Assembly: GCA_900551995.1 (NCBI GenBank)
Contig: URXW01000023.1
Span: forward strand, 1-29,066
Source of the DNA: an uncultured Eubacteriales bacterium
Lineage (GTDB): Bacteria; Bacillota; Clostridia; Oscillospirales; Oscillospiraceae
Reading direction: 5' to 3'
DNA: 29,066 nt
The translations under genes were made by a program, and so were the position numbers. Each line of letters begins with the position of its first letter. Position 1 is the first letter of the stretch. The notes under the pieces were generated by a model. That model was not told where the DNA came from and did not search any database. It worked only from the letters and a program-made list of their open reading frames with translations. Below are positions 1 through 8,502 of the stretch, in pieces.

Positions 1-2710
1 AGTTGCCGCACTCGTTGCACATCTTGTCCACATGGACGATCTGGTGGCTGCCGTCTGCCATGCGGATGGCCACATTGGCGCGGTTGGGGCAGGAATCCAC
101 GCAGTTCTCACACACGGTGGCGCACTGGAGGCAGCGTTCGCCCTCCCGGCAGATGCACCCGCTCATCTGCAAGGTGCCCTTCTTCGCCGCAGCGTCCGCC
201 TTGGTGACGTAGGCCTGCTCCGGGATGTCGTAGGTATGCGCCGCGCCGATGACCGCCTCGGCAAAGGCGGCGGCGTCGGCGATACCCTCCACCACGGTGG
301 CGGGGCCGCGCTTGGCGTCACCGGCGGCGTACACGCCCTCCACGTTGGTCTGGAAAGCGGGACGCCCCTTCTTGTCCAGCTCGATACCGTTGGCGGCCAT
401 GAGCGCGTCGTCCACCTGCTCGCCCACGGCGGAGATCACCAGATCACAAGGGATGTGGAAGAATTCACCGCTGCCCACGGGACTGCGGCGGCCGGAGGCA
501 TCCGCCTCGCCCAGCACCATCTTCTCGCAGGTCAATACGCCGTCCGCCTGCTTGACGGGGGCGGCCAGCTCGGCAAATTCCACGCCGTCCGCCAGAGCCA
601 GAGCCAGCTCGTGCTCGTCGGCGGGCATATACTTACGGGTACGGCGGTAGACCAGCGTCACGTGCTCCGCGCCGCTGCGCTTGGCAAGGCGCGCCGCGTC
701 CATGGCGGTGTTGCCGCCGCCGATGACGGCGATATTCCCGGCCACGCCGATGTTGCCCGCCTTCACGCCCTTCATCCACTGGATGGCACCGGCCACGTCG
801 CCGGCAATGTCCAGCTTACCGGGCTTCCACGCGCCCACAGCCAGCAGGATATGGGTATAGCCCATCTTCTTCAGCTCGTCCACGGAGGGCGCGGGCGCGC
901 CGCACTTCACCTCCACGCCGTAGCGTTCCATGAGGGCAATATCCTTCTCGATGACCTCGTTGGCGATGCGGAAGGCGGGGATCACATGGCGGGGCACGCC
1001 GCCCAGACAGCTCTCCCGCTCGAAGATGGTTGTCTCGATACCGGCTCTGCCGCAGAAGTAGGCGGCGGCGATACCGGTGGGGCCTCCGCCGATGATGGCG
1101 ACCTTCTTGCCCGCCACCTTGGCGGGTGCCTTGACGGACGCCATCAGCGCGTTATAGCCCTTCTGCGCCGCCAGCAGCTTCGTATCCCGGATGCGGACGG
1201 ACTCCTCATAGAAATTGCGGGAGCACTTGGTCTGGCACCGGTGGGCGCAGATGGTGCCGGTGATGAACGGCAGGGGGTTCTTCTCGGTGATGAGCTTCAG
1301 CGCGGGGCCGTACAGCCCCTTATTGCACAGCTCCATGTACTCCGGAATATCCTGCGCGATGGGACAGCCGCCCTTACAGGGCGCGGTGAAGCAGTCGATC
1401 CACGGCACCTGCTTCTCGCTCTTGCGGCTGGGCAGGGGCTTGATGGGCTTGACGTGGTGAACGTCGGTGTGGCTGGCGGCGGACAGTTCGCAGATGGCCT
1501 GCGTATCCGTTCCGGCAAAGGGCTTGTACGCCATAGACTCCACCTTCTCCACCATTTGCAGCAGCCGGTTATAGCCGCCGGGCTTGAGGATGGTGGTGGC
1601 CACAGTGATGGGCCAGATCCCCGCCGCGAACAGCTTGTCGCAGTTGAAATACTCCGCGCCGCCGGCGAAGGAGATCCGCATTTTTCCCTCGAACTGGCGG
1701 GAGATACGGTGGCACATCTCGATGGTCAGGGGGAACAGGCTGCGGCCGGACATATACATCTCGTCGTTGGGCAGCTCGCCCCGGGTGGTGTCCACGGGGA
1801 AGGTGTTGGACAGCTTCAGCCCGAACTCCAGCCCCTTGCTGTCCGCCAACGCCTGCAGCCGCTCAAACATGGGCACCGCGTCCGCCCACTGCAGATCCTC
1901 CCGGAAGTGGTGGTCGTCGAACACGATATAGTCATAGCCCATGCCGTCCAGAATGCGGCGGGCGGTCTCGTACCCCAGAATGGTGGGGTTGCACTTGACA
2001 AAGGTGTGCAGATGCTTCTCGCTGATGAGGTAGGAGGCAATGCGCTCGATCTCATCCGGAGGACAGCCGTGGAGGGTGGAGACGGTGACGCTGCGGCTGA
2101 CGCGGGGAGAGATACCGTCGATATAGTCGCTCTCCGCCGGGAACAGCTTCTTCAAAACCGCCTTGCACTCGCCGAAGATGGCGGTCTTGTTGGCGTCCAT
2201 CATACCGTCGATGTAGGTATTGACCTTCTCGCCCTTGATACCCTCCAGATCATAGCCCACGGACATATTGAACACGAAGCCGTCGGGGTCGCCGAGACCG
2301 TAGACCTTGCTCAGCACCTTCAGGGCGCACCACGCCTTGATGTACTCGTCCATGGCCTGGGGCACGGTCAGCTCAGTGGACCACTCCTGGTTGTAGCCCT
2401 CGTCGTTGGCGAGGATGCAGGGGCGGGGCACGCAGGCGGCAAGCTCCTCGCCGTCCATCTTCTGGACGGTCTTGACCTCGAAGAACCGGGCTCCCGCCAT
2501 ATAGGCGGCGATGATATTCTGCGCCAGCTGGCTGTTGGGGCCGGCGGCGGGGCCGAAGGGCGTCTCGATGCGCTCGCCAAAGATGGGCAGGCTCTTGCCC
2601 GTGGCGTGGTACGCCTTACGCACGCCGAAGATCTCGCCGGAATTTGCGTATTCCGTCACGACCCAGTTCATCAGGGATTTGAACGGAATGGGATACATTT
2701 TTTCAGACAT
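1..2710 (-). CDS. ygfK: YgfK-type putative selenate reductase / Fe-S flavoprotein, 3' end off the window
   Basis: 903 codons are visible and the frame is still open at the left edge. The start ATG at 2710 follows AAGGAGG with a 7-nt gap. The order of parts fits YgfK: an N-terminal dihydroorotate-dehydrogenase-like region (start reads MSEKMYPIPF), then cysteine clusters CFTAPCKGGC (about residue 440) and CAHRCQTKC (about 487), a first FAD/NAD motif IGGGPTG (about 533), and a second IGGGNTAMDAA (about 660) as in GltD-like subunits. A cysteine-rich ferredoxin end (CICREGERCLQC, then CENCVDSC, then CNEC) is cut by the edge. YgfK is known from E. coli as a putative selenate reductase subunit and from anaerobic purine/urate-using gut bacteria as part of a purine catabolic cluster. 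The neighbouring ssnA and hydantoinase genes support the second role. The electron acceptor and exact reaction are not shown by the sequence. The plus-strand open frame over this gene is a shadow. Confidence 0.9.
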   Translation of the reverse strand, partial: MSEKMYPIPFKSLMNWVVTEYANSGEIFGVRKAYHATGKSLPIFGERIETPFGPAAGPNSQLAQNIIAAYMAGARFFEVKTVQKMDGEELAACVPRPCILANDEGYNQEWSTELTVPQAMDEYIKAWCALKVLSKVYGLGDPDGFVFNMSVGYDLEGIKGEKVNTYIDGMMDANKTAIFGECKAVLKKLFPAESDYIDGISPRVSRSVTVSTLHGCPPDEIERIASYLISEKHLHTFVKCNPTILGYETARRILDGMGYDYIVFDDHHFREDLQWADAVPMFERLQALADSKGLEFGLKLSNTFPVDTTRGELPNDEMYMSGRSLFPLTIEMCHRISRQFEGKMRISFAGGAEYFNCDKLFAAGIWPITVATTILKPGGYNRLLQMVEKVESMAYKPFAGTDTQAICELSAASHTDVHHVKPIKPLPSRKSEKQVPWIDCFTAPCKGGCPIAQDIPEYMELCNKGLYGPALKLITEKNPLPFITGTICAHRCQTKCSRNFYEESVRIRDTKLLAAQKGYNALMASVKAPAKVAGKKVAIIGGGPTGIAAAYFCGRAGIETTIFERESCLGGVPRHVIPAFRIANEVIEKDIALMERYGVEVKCGAPAPSVDELKKMGYTHILLAVGAWKPGKLDIAGDVAGAIQWMKGVKAGNIGVAGNIAVIGGGNTAMDAARLAKRSGAEHVTLVYRRTRKYMPADEHELALALADGVEFAELAAPVKQADGVLTCEKMVLGEADASGRRSPVGSGEFFHIPCDLVISAVGEQVDDALMAANGIELDKKGRPAFQTNVEGVYAAGDAKRGPATVVEGIADAAAFAEAVIGAAHTYDIPEQAYVTKADAAAKKGTLQMSGCICREGERCLQCATVCENCVDSCPNRANVAIRMADGSHQIVHVDKMCNECGN

Positions 2711-2846
2711 AGGTCATCCTCCTTGTCGTTATGGTTTCAAATAATAGAATTTTTTTTGCCGCGACATGTGCGTGGCAAAAATTCATTGACCCAGCCGCCT
2801 TGGGCGGCGACACCAGTGACCGATGTCAACTGGTGAGGGGGAATCT

Positions 2847-2870
2847 AAAGGGGGGATATATCCCCCCTTT
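2847..2870 (-). terminator. 24-bp perfect palindrome after ssnA, possible weak terminator
   Basis: The sequence is its own reverse complement: three A, six G, ATATAT, six C, three T. It lies 7 nt past the ssnA stop, within the 167-bp gap before ygfK on the same strand. As RNA it would form a strong G-C stem with only three U after it, so it could be a leaky terminator or an mRNA-end stabiliser between ssnA and ygfK. A second imperfect inverted repeat (TTTTTGCC arms, about 2753-2780) sits closer to the ygfK start. Confidence 0.45.
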
Positions 2871-2877
2871 AAGGGCT

Positions 2878-4221
2878 TTAGTAGGTACGGTGGTTCAAAT
2901 CGCCCCACAGCTTCTTGGCGGCCTCGAGGATGTGGGCGTTCTCCGCCTCCTCGTCGATACCCACCAGCACGCGATCCTGCATCAGCACCTTACCGGCGGC
3001 GATGGTGGTCTGGCACTGGCGGCCGGTCATGCCGAAGATCATGTGACCGTCGATGTTCTCATCGGAGAACGGGGTGAACGGCTTATAGTCCATGACGATG
3101 ATGTCCGCCGCCGCGCCCGCCTTCAGCACGCCCAGCTCATCGGGGAAGTACCGCGCACCGATCTTGGCGTTGTTATGGAACAGCATATCCGTGACCTCGC
3201 ACCAGCCCACGTTGGGCAGGCAGTTCTGGCTCCGCTGGGAGCAAAGAGCCACCTTGAGGCTTTCCAGCATATCGTTGGTGTAGGCGTCGGTGCCCATGCC
3301 CAGCAGGATACCCCGCTTGTGGAGCTGCAAAACCGGACAGATGCCGATGGCGTTGCCCATGTTGGACTCCGGGTTGTTCACCACCATGGTGCCCGTCTCC
3401 TTGATAATATCCATCTCGGCGGTGTTCACGTGGATGCAGTGCCCCAGAATGGTCTTTTCCCCCAGAATACCGTGATCCTGCAAACGCTGCACCGGGCGGC
3501 GGCCGTAGTTCTGGAGGGAGTCATACACGTCGTTCATGCCCTCGGACACGTGGATGTGATAGCCGGTGCGCCCGTTGTTTGCCTCCACCATGCGGTCAAA
3601 GGTCTTGTCGGAGATAGTGAACAGCGCGTGACCGCCGAACATGGCCGCCAGCATGGGGTCGTTCTGCTTCTGGCAGTAGGTGATGAAGTCCGCGTTCTCC
3701 TTGATCGCCTGCAAGCACTTCTCCTCGCCGTCGCGGTCACTGACCTCGTAGCACAGGCAGGAGCGCAGACCGAGACGGCGGCTCTCCTCGCTGATGGTGA
3801 ACAGTGTGCCGGGGATCTCACCATAGCTGGCGTGGTGGTCGAAGATGGTGGTCACGCCCTGCTTGATGCTGTCCATGTACAGTGCGGTGGCGGAGGCGCG
3901 GGTGCCGTCCATCATCAGGTGGCGGTCAATGGCCCACCATGTACCGTCCAGCACCTCATAGAAGTTGGTGGGGTTGTTGCCCACGATGCTCAGACCCCGC
4001 GCCAGCGCGGAGTAGATGTGGGTATGTGCGTTGATAAGGGCGGGCATGATAACGCCGCCCTTGGCGTCCACGATCTCCGCCTCGGCGTACTTGGCGCGCA
4101 GAACTGCCTCCTCGCCTACCTCCACGATCTTGGTGCCCTCGTAAGCCACTGCGCCGTGCTCGTAATAGCCCTTGCCCTCGCTGTCGCGGGTGATGAGCCG
4201 TCCGTTTGTTACCAGAACCAT
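2878..4221 (-). CDS. ssnA: SsnA-type amidohydrolase (putative aminohydrolase)
   Basis: 447 residues, close to the usual SsnA length. It belongs to the metal-dependent amidohydrolase superfamily related to guanine deaminase and chlorohydrolases. Visible metal and catalytic motifs are HTH at residues 66-68 in the NAHTHIYSALARG stretch, HIHVSEG midway, GHCIHVN, and the late GMGTDAYTND with the conserved Asp. The start ATG at 4221 follows AAAGGAGG with a 7-nt gap. It is upstream of ygfK on the same strand and divergent from the hydantoinase gene. SsnA is a regular partner of YgfK in purine/urate catabolic clusters; its substrate is not established. Its long leader has a good promoter and a multi-stem structure (separate entries). 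Confidence 0.92.
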   Translation of the reverse strand: MVLVTNGRLITRDSEGKGYYEHGAVAYEGTKIVEVGEEAVLRAKYAEAEIVDAKGGVIMPALINAHTHIYSALARGLSIVGNNPTNFYEVLDGTWWAIDRHLMMDGTRASATALYMDSIKQGVTTIFDHHASYGEIPGTLFTISEESRRLGLRSCLCYEVSDRDGEEKCLQAIKENADFITYCQKQNDPMLAAMFGGHALFTISDKTFDRMVEANNGRTGYHIHVSEGMNDVYDSLQNYGRRPVQRLQDHGILGEKTILGHCIHVNTAEMDIIKETGTMVVNNPESNMGNAIGICPVLQLHKRGILLGMGTDAYTNDMLESLKVALCSQRSQNCLPNVGWCEVTDMLFHNNAKIGARYFPDELGVLKAGAAADIIVMDYKPFTPFSDENIDGHMIFGMTGRQCQTTIAAGKVLMQDRVLVGIDEEAENAHILEAAKKLWGDLNHRTY

Positions 4222-4290
4222 GTGTATTCCTCCTTTTGTTTCCGATAGTGTTCGTATGTTCTCCCCAATATGGCTCTACTCCCCGGTAAA

Positions 4291-4380
4291 CAAAAAGTGC
4301 CTCAAACCCCGTCAGGGAGGTTTGAAACACTCAAGCGTCCGCCGAGTGATAGTTTCAGCCCGTGCGCGAAGCACTTCCTT
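4291..4380 (-). ncRNA. structured 5' leader of ssnA, candidate cis-regulatory RNA
   Basis: Read on the minus strand, AAGTGC (4376-4371) can pair with GCACTT (4300-4295). This would enclose at least two further stems: CACTC/GAGTG extended by TGAAA/TTTCA (about 4358-4324), and CAAACC/GGTTTG (4324-4319 with 4308-4303). The GTGC of the closing stem can instead pair with the nearby GCAC at 4365-4362, so the two folds exclude each other. The closing stem ends in CTTTTTG, giving a weak terminator look. The element lies inside an untranslated leader of about 180 nt between a good promoter and the ssnA ribosome site. I do not recognise it as a guanine, xanthine, THF or molybdenum-cofactor riboswitch. 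This is structure-based inference only. Confidence 0.4.
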
Positions 4381-4409
4381 ACAGCTACCAATCTTGGATT
4401 GTCATTGTT

Positions 4410-4438
4410 ATTTTACAACGATTCCGCCAAAAATGCAA
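4410..4438 (-). promoter_or_regulatory. probable ssnA(-ygfK) promoter
   Basis: On the minus strand: TTGCAT (4438-4433), 17-nt spacer, TAAAAT (4415-4410). The predicted transcription start is near 4403, leaving a leader of about 180 nt. It lies back to back with the hydantoinase promoter. Confidence 0.6.
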
Positions 4439-4501
4439 CTGTTTTATGCGCCGCTTTTGCCCATTTTTTACGTTCGCCCGTCGATGGCTCCGCTATTTTT
4501 A

Positions 4502-4530
4502 TTGTCTATTCCCGGCGAATGTGCTATACT
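4502..4530 (+). promoter_or_regulatory. probable hydantoinase gene promoter
   Basis: TTGTCT (4502-4507), 17-nt spacer, TATACT (4525-4530). A GAGGAGG ribosome site follows at 4551-4557 and the ATG at 4565, so the leader is short, about 28 nt. Confidence 0.7.
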
Positions 4531-4564
4531 GTCCCCAGAAAACAACATAAGAGGAGGTCTTGTG

Positions 4565-5938
4565 ATGAGATTGCTGTTCAAGGGCGGCTCCGTGGTGACG
4601 GGCAAGGGCCCGCGCCGCGCCGACATTCTGGTCGAGGGCGAGAAGATCGTGGATGTCCGCCGCGACATTCCCCCCATCGACGTGCAGGTGGTGGACGTGT
4701 CCGGGATGCTGCTGTTCCCCGGCTTTATCGACGCCCACACCCATTTTGATCTGGACGTGTGCAACACCACCACGGCAGACGATTTCGCCTCCGGCTCCCG
4801 TGCGGCACTGCGGGGCGGCACCACCACCATCATCGACTTTGCCTGCCCCAATAAGGGCGAGACGCTCCATGACGGTCTGCGGCTGTGGCACGAGAAGGCG
4901 GACGGCAGGTGCGCCTGTGACTACGGCTTCCACATGACCATCGACGACTGGAACGACACCATCGAGAGTGAGATCGACGATATGTACGCCGAGGGCATCT
5001 CCTCCTTCAAAATGTATATGACGTATCCCGCCATGATGATCGGTGACGAGGCGATGTACAAGGCTCTGAAGAAGCTGAAGGAGAAGGGCGGTATCTGCGG
5101 CGTCCACTGTGAGAACGCCGGGGTCATTGACGCGCTGATCGCCGAGAAAAAAGCCAAGGGCGAGAACGGCGTGTACTGCCATCCGGAGACGCGCCCTGAC
5201 ATCATGGAGGCGGAGGCGGTGGGCCGCCTGCTGCGTATCGCCGAGCAGGTGGACATCCCCGTGGTCATCGTCCACACCACCAACATCGAGGCGTTGGACG
5301 AGGTGGCAAACGCCCGCTGGCGCGGTCAGAAGGTGTTTGTGGAGACGTGCCCCCAGTACCTTGTGCTGGACGACAGCGTGTACTACAACGAGGATTGGCT
5401 GCAAGGTGCCAAGTGCGTCTGCTCTCCCCCTCTCCGCAAGAGTGCGGATCGCGAGGCACTGTGGCGCGCCATCCGCCGCGGCGAGGTGCAGACGATCTCC
5501 ACCGACCATTGCAGCTTCACCACGGCGCAGAAGCTGGCGGGGCGGGAGGATTTCACCACCATCCCCGGCGGCATCCCCGGCGTGGAGACCCGGGGCGAGC
5601 TGGTCTATACCTACGGCGTCGCCAAGCGGAAGATCGGTCTGGGTACCATGTGCCGCGTGCTGTCGGAGAACCCCGCCAAGCTGTACGGACTATACCCCCG
5701 CAAGGGCGTCCTCGCCCCCGGCTCCGATGCGGACATCGTGGTATACGACCCCGCCGCCGACCATGTGATCCGCGCCGAGGACATGGTGGGCGCGGCGGAT
5801 TACAACCCCTACGAGGGCATTGTGACCAAGGGCTCCATCCGGCAGGTCTGGCTGCGGGGCAAGGTCGCCGTCTCCTCCGGGAAGGTACTGGCCGGCCTCG
5901 ACGGAAAGTACCTGCCCCGCGGCAAGTGCCAGCTGTAA
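4565..5938 (+). CDS. hydA: dihydropyrimidinase / D-hydantoinase family hydrolase
   Basis: 457 residues, normal for the family. It is a cyclic-amidohydrolase with a two-metal centre: HTH at residues 58-60, the Lys that is carboxylated in this family at 149 (SSFKMYMTYP), His in GVHCENAG (about 182), His in VIVHTTN (about 238) and Asp in STDHCSF (about 314). All expected metal ligands are present, so it should be active. The frame is open far upstream, but GAGGAGG with a 7-nt gap to 4565 and the promoter at 4502-4530 fix the start; GTG at 4562 is an alternative. Divergence from ssnA-ygfK matches the hyuA/ssnA/ygfK grouping of purine catabolic clusters, which suggests hydrolysis of a purine-ring breakdown product rather than of pyrimidines. 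That last point is inference. Confidence 0.93.
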   Translation: MRLLFKGGSVVTGKGPRRADILVEGEKIVDVRRDIPPIDVQVVDVSGMLLFPGFIDAHTHFDLDVCNTTTADDFASGSRAALRGGTTTIIDFACPNKGETLHDGLRLWHEKADGRCACDYGFHMTIDDWNDTIESEIDDMYAEGISSFKMYMTYPAMMIGDEAMYKALKKLKEKGGICGVHCENAGVIDALIAEKKAKGENGVYCHPETRPDIMEAEAVGRLLRIAEQVDIPVVIVHTTNIEALDEVANARWRGQKVFVETCPQYLVLDDSVYYNEDWLQGAKCVCSPPLRKSADREALWRAIRRGEVQTISTDHCSFTTAQKLAGREDFTTIPGGIPGVETRGELVYTYGVAKRKIGLGTMCRVLSENPAKLYGLYPRKGVLAPGSDADIVVYDPAADHVIRAEDMVGAADYNPYEGIVTKGSIRQVWLRGKVAVSSGKVLAGLDGKYLPRGKCQL

Positions 5939-5953
5939 GGGAGGCGCACCATA

Positions 5954-6574
5954 ATGATGGATACAACGCTTGGGTATCTGCTCTGCTGCCAGTCCCCCGC
6001 CCTGTTTCTCTTGGCGGCTTCACTGCTGGTGGCGTATCTGACCGGCAGAGAGCATAAGGTGCGGGCGTTCTTCCGCCTGCTGCTGTGTATTCTGTGCGCC
6101 GCCGGCGGTGTGGCACTGTACTTTCTCGGTATGTACAAGGAGTATTTCACCATCCGTGACTTCTTCCACATCCGCACGCCGGGCTGGGTCGGACTGGCGG
6201 TCGTCGTTTTCTTCCTCCTGCTGACGCTGGTGCGGGCGTTCTTCGCCGCCGCCGATGCCCGCCGGGAGCAGAAGGCTGCCGCCCGCGCCGAAAACCAGCG
6301 GCTGCACGAGGCGGCGCAGGAAGCCGCCGCACAGGAGGCGGCACAGCAATTCACGCAGGAGGCCGCCGCACAGGAAGCCGCACAGCAATTCACGCAGGAA
6401 GCCGCCGCGCAGGAAGCCGCACAGGAGGCCGCCGCGCAAAGCTGCCCCGCCCTCTCCCCCGCTCCTACAATGCCGGAGCCGGACTGCCCGCCCGCTCCGG
6501 CGGCGGTGCCCGATGTCCCGCCTTCCGGAGAGGACACGACGCTGCCCGTCGATTTAGTTGACAATAACGTATAG
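5954..6574 (+). CDS. small membrane protein with Ala/Gln repeat tail
   Basis: 206 residues, family not recognised. There are three hydrophobic segments at about 10-27, 37-58 and 76-98. A soluble tail follows that starts as a charged, probably helical stretch (DARREQKAAARAENQ) and continues in repeats of EAAAQEAAQQFTQ, ending in a Pro-rich acidic tail. GGGAGG begins directly after the hydantoinase stop, 9 nt before ATG 5954, and the gap between genes is 15 nt. It is probably co-transcribed with the hydantoinase gene and stops at the terminator at 6590. No function can be assigned, and a direct role in purine use is not implied by its content. Confidence 0.75.
   Translation: MMDTTLGYLLCCQSPALFLLAASLLVAYLTGREHKVRAFFRLLLCILCAAGGVALYFLGMYKEYFTIRDFFHIRTPGWVGLAVVVFFLLLTLVRAFFAAADARREQKAAARAENQRLHEAAQEAAAQEAAQQFTQEAAAQEAAQQFTQEAAAQEAAQEAAAQSCPALSPAPTMPEPDCPPAPAAVPDVPPSGEDTTLPVDLVDNNV
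6320..6436 (+). repeat. 39-bp tandem repeat inside the membrane protein gene
   Basis: Two near-identical 39-nt units (6320-6358, 6359-6397) and a third partial unit to about 6436 encode EAAAQEAAQQFTQ twice, then the same pattern without the QFTQ part. The period is a multiple of three, so copy-number change keeps the frame. Confidence 0.85.
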
Positions 6575-6589
6575 TTTCTATGTTATGGT

Positions 6590-6629
6590 AAACCGCAAAA
6601 CCGCCCTTGCAGGCGGTTTTGCGGTTTTT
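6590..6629 (+). terminator. intrinsic terminator after the membrane protein gene
   Basis: A perfect 16-bp stem (6590-6605 with 6612-6627), loop CTTGCA, then a short T run. The A-rich left flank makes it usable in both directions, but the plus-strand gene ends 15 nt upstream. Confidence 0.85.
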
Positions 6630-6657
6630 GGGGAAAAAGTTGCGGAGAAAAAGAGGA

Positions 6658-6686
6658 TTTCGGACGGTAATTCCGTATAGTATAAT
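6658..6686 (+). promoter_or_regulatory. probable dnaG-rpoD promoter
   Basis: A perfect TATAAT at 6681-6686 with a poor -35 (TTTCGG, 6658-6663) at 17-nt spacing. It lies about 47 nt before the dnaG start. Confidence 0.5.
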
Positions 6687-6732
6687 GTAAGGTATCATCC
6701 GTGCCGCGCAAGCGGCGGAAAGGAGGGCTCTC

Positions 6733-8502
6733 ATGCGGTTCAGCGACACATTTCTGGACGAGGTGGTGGCGCGGAACGACATCGCCGACGTGGTGTCAAG
6801 CTACGTCACCCTGACGCGCAAGGGCAGCAACCTGTTCGGTCTTTGCCCGTTCCACAACGAGAAAACGCCCTCCTTCTCCGTTGCGCCGGACAAGCAGATC
6901 TACCACTGCTTCGGCTGCAAGAAGGGCGGCTCGGTCATCAATTTCATCATGGAGATCGAGGGACTGTCCTTCCCGGAGGCGGTGGCGTTTCTGGCGAAGC
7001 GCGCCAACCTTCCCCTGCCCGCCGAGGAGGAGCAGACCGGTGCCGACCGTATGCGCCGCCGGGTGCTGGAGCTGAACCGGACGGCGGCGCGGTGGTACTA
7101 TGAGCAGCTACAGCAGCCGCAGGGTGCGGCGGTGCAGTCCTATCTGGATCGCCGGCAGATACGGAAAAATATCGCCGTCCGCTTCGGTATGGGCGCGTCG
7201 CTGAACGAGTGGGACGCGCTGACGCGCGCCATGCGCGCCAAGGGCTACACCAAGGAGGAGCTGCTGGCGGCGGGACTGGCGGCAGCCGGGAAAAACGGCG
7301 GCATTTACGACAAGTTCCGGAACCGTCTGATGCTGCCGGTCATCGACAGCCGGGGCGATGTGGTGGGCTTCGGCAGCCGCGTGATCGACAATTCCTCGCC
7401 GAAGTACATGAACACCACCGAGACGGTGGCGTTCAGCAAGCGGCGGGTGCTGTACGGGCTGAATCTGGCGAAGAAAACGAAACGCCCCAACATCATCCTG
7501 TGCGAAGGCAACCTGGACGTGGTGACGCTGCATCAGGCGGGCTTTGACAACGCCGTGGCGTCCATGGGCACGGCACTGACGCAGGAGCAGGTGCGCCTGC
7601 TGAGCCGCTTTACCAAGGAGCTGGTGCTGTGCTACGACAACGACAAGGCGGGGCAGCTTGCCACGGACAGAGCCTTGGAGCTGCTGCGAAACACCGAGTT
7701 CAAGGTGAAGGTGCTGCGCCTGCCGCAGCGTCTGGTGGACGGGAATTATGTAAAGCAGGATGCGGATGACTTCATCAAATACCAAGGGCGGGACGCCTTT
7801 GAAAATCTCCTGTCCGGCAGCGAAAACGGCGTAGAATTCACAATGTCCCAGATCGCCGGAAAGTACGACTTGAAGGACGACAAGGGGCGCATTGGATACG
7901 CCGGCGAGATAGCAGAAGCATTATGTAAACTCGATGACCCTGTGGAGCGCGAGGTCTATACCACCCGCGCCGCCGAGGCGGCGTCCCTGCCGGTGGACGC
8001 CATGCGGATGGAGGTAAGCCGCGCCGCCAAGCGGCAGCGCGCCAAGGCGCGGAAGCAGCAGGAGCGCAGGGAGCTGAACCCGGCGGCCAGCTTGCAGCCC
8101 GCGGAGCGGAGCATCCGCTATCAGAATCTACGCAGTGCCATGGCGGAGGAGGGCGTCATCCGCCTGCTGTCGCAGGACGAGAGCCTGTTCCCCGATGAGA
8201 CGCCTGTGCGGGCGGAGGAATTCTCCTCTCCCCTGCTGGGACGCATCTACGGGGAGCTGTGGCAGCGGCGCGGTCACGTCAGCATGGCAGCTATGGCAGC
8301 CGTGCTGACTGCGGAGGAGATGAACCACCTGACCTCCCTGCTGCAAAAACCGGAATCCACAGCCAACGCACCCCAGGCGTTGGCGGATTACATACGCATC
8401 ATCAAGGAAGAATACACTAAGCGCACCGCCGGCTTTGACCCGCTGGCGGCTGCCAGAGACACCTATAAAGACAAAAAAGGCTACGGAGGAAAGCGAACAT
8501 GA
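6733..8502 (+). CDS. dnaG: DNA primase DnaG
   Basis: 589 residues, usual length. It makes the RNA primers for replication and works with the replicative helicase. The N-terminal CHC2 zinc ribbon has ligands C38, H41, C59 and C62. The catalytic core and TOPRIM domain follow, with Glu at about 258 (LCEGNLDVV) and the metal pair D302/D304 in CYDNDKAG. The C-terminal part, about 430-589, is the helicase-binding region. AAAGGAGG lies 7-8 nt before ATG 6733. The stop overlaps the rpoD start (ATGA), so rpoD is translationally coupled, as in the classic macromolecular-synthesis operon; rpsU is not in the window. Confidence 0.97.
   Translation: MRFSDTFLDEVVARNDIADVVSSYVTLTRKGSNLFGLCPFHNEKTPSFSVAPDKQIYHCFGCKKGGSVINFIMEIEGLSFPEAVAFLAKRANLPLPAEEEQTGADRMRRRVLELNRTAARWYYEQLQQPQGAAVQSYLDRRQIRKNIAVRFGMGASLNEWDALTRAMRAKGYTKEELLAAGLAAAGKNGGIYDKFRNRLMLPVIDSRGDVVGFGSRVIDNSSPKYMNTTETVAFSKRRVLYGLNLAKKTKRPNIILCEGNLDVVTLHQAGFDNAVASMGTALTQEQVRLLSRFTKELVLCYDNDKAGQLATDRALELLRNTEFKVKVLRLPQRLVDGNYVKQDADDFIKYQGRDAFENLLSGSENGVEFTMSQIAGKYDLKDDKGRIGYAGEIAEALCKLDDPVEREVYTTRAAEAASLPVDAMRMEVSRAAKRQRAKARKQQERRELNPAASLQPAERSIRYQNLRSAMAEEGVIRLLSQDESLFPDETPVRAEEFSSPLLGRIYGELWQRRGHVSMAAMAAVLTAEEMNHLTSLLQKPESTANAPQALADYIRIIKEEYTKRTAGFDPLAAARDTYKDKKGYGGKRT

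Noticed and set aside
32..2836. 934-codon plus-strand open frame
   Set aside because: It is the antisense of ygfK: His/Gly/Leu-rich, no family motif, no ribosome site. The minus frame has clear FAD and Fe-S motifs.
2731..4248. 505-codon plus-strand open frame
   Set aside because: Antisense shadow of ssnA.
4222..4403. Known purine or Mn riboswitch in the ssnA leader
   Set aside because: A GGGGAGTAG string recalls the yybP-ykoY (Mn) motif, but the rest of that consensus is absent, and no guanine/xanthine aptamer core was seen.
4172..4564. N-terminal extension of the hydantoinase
   Set aside because: The extension has no family similarity and crosses the promoters and ssnA leader; a GAGGAGG site fixes the start at 4565.
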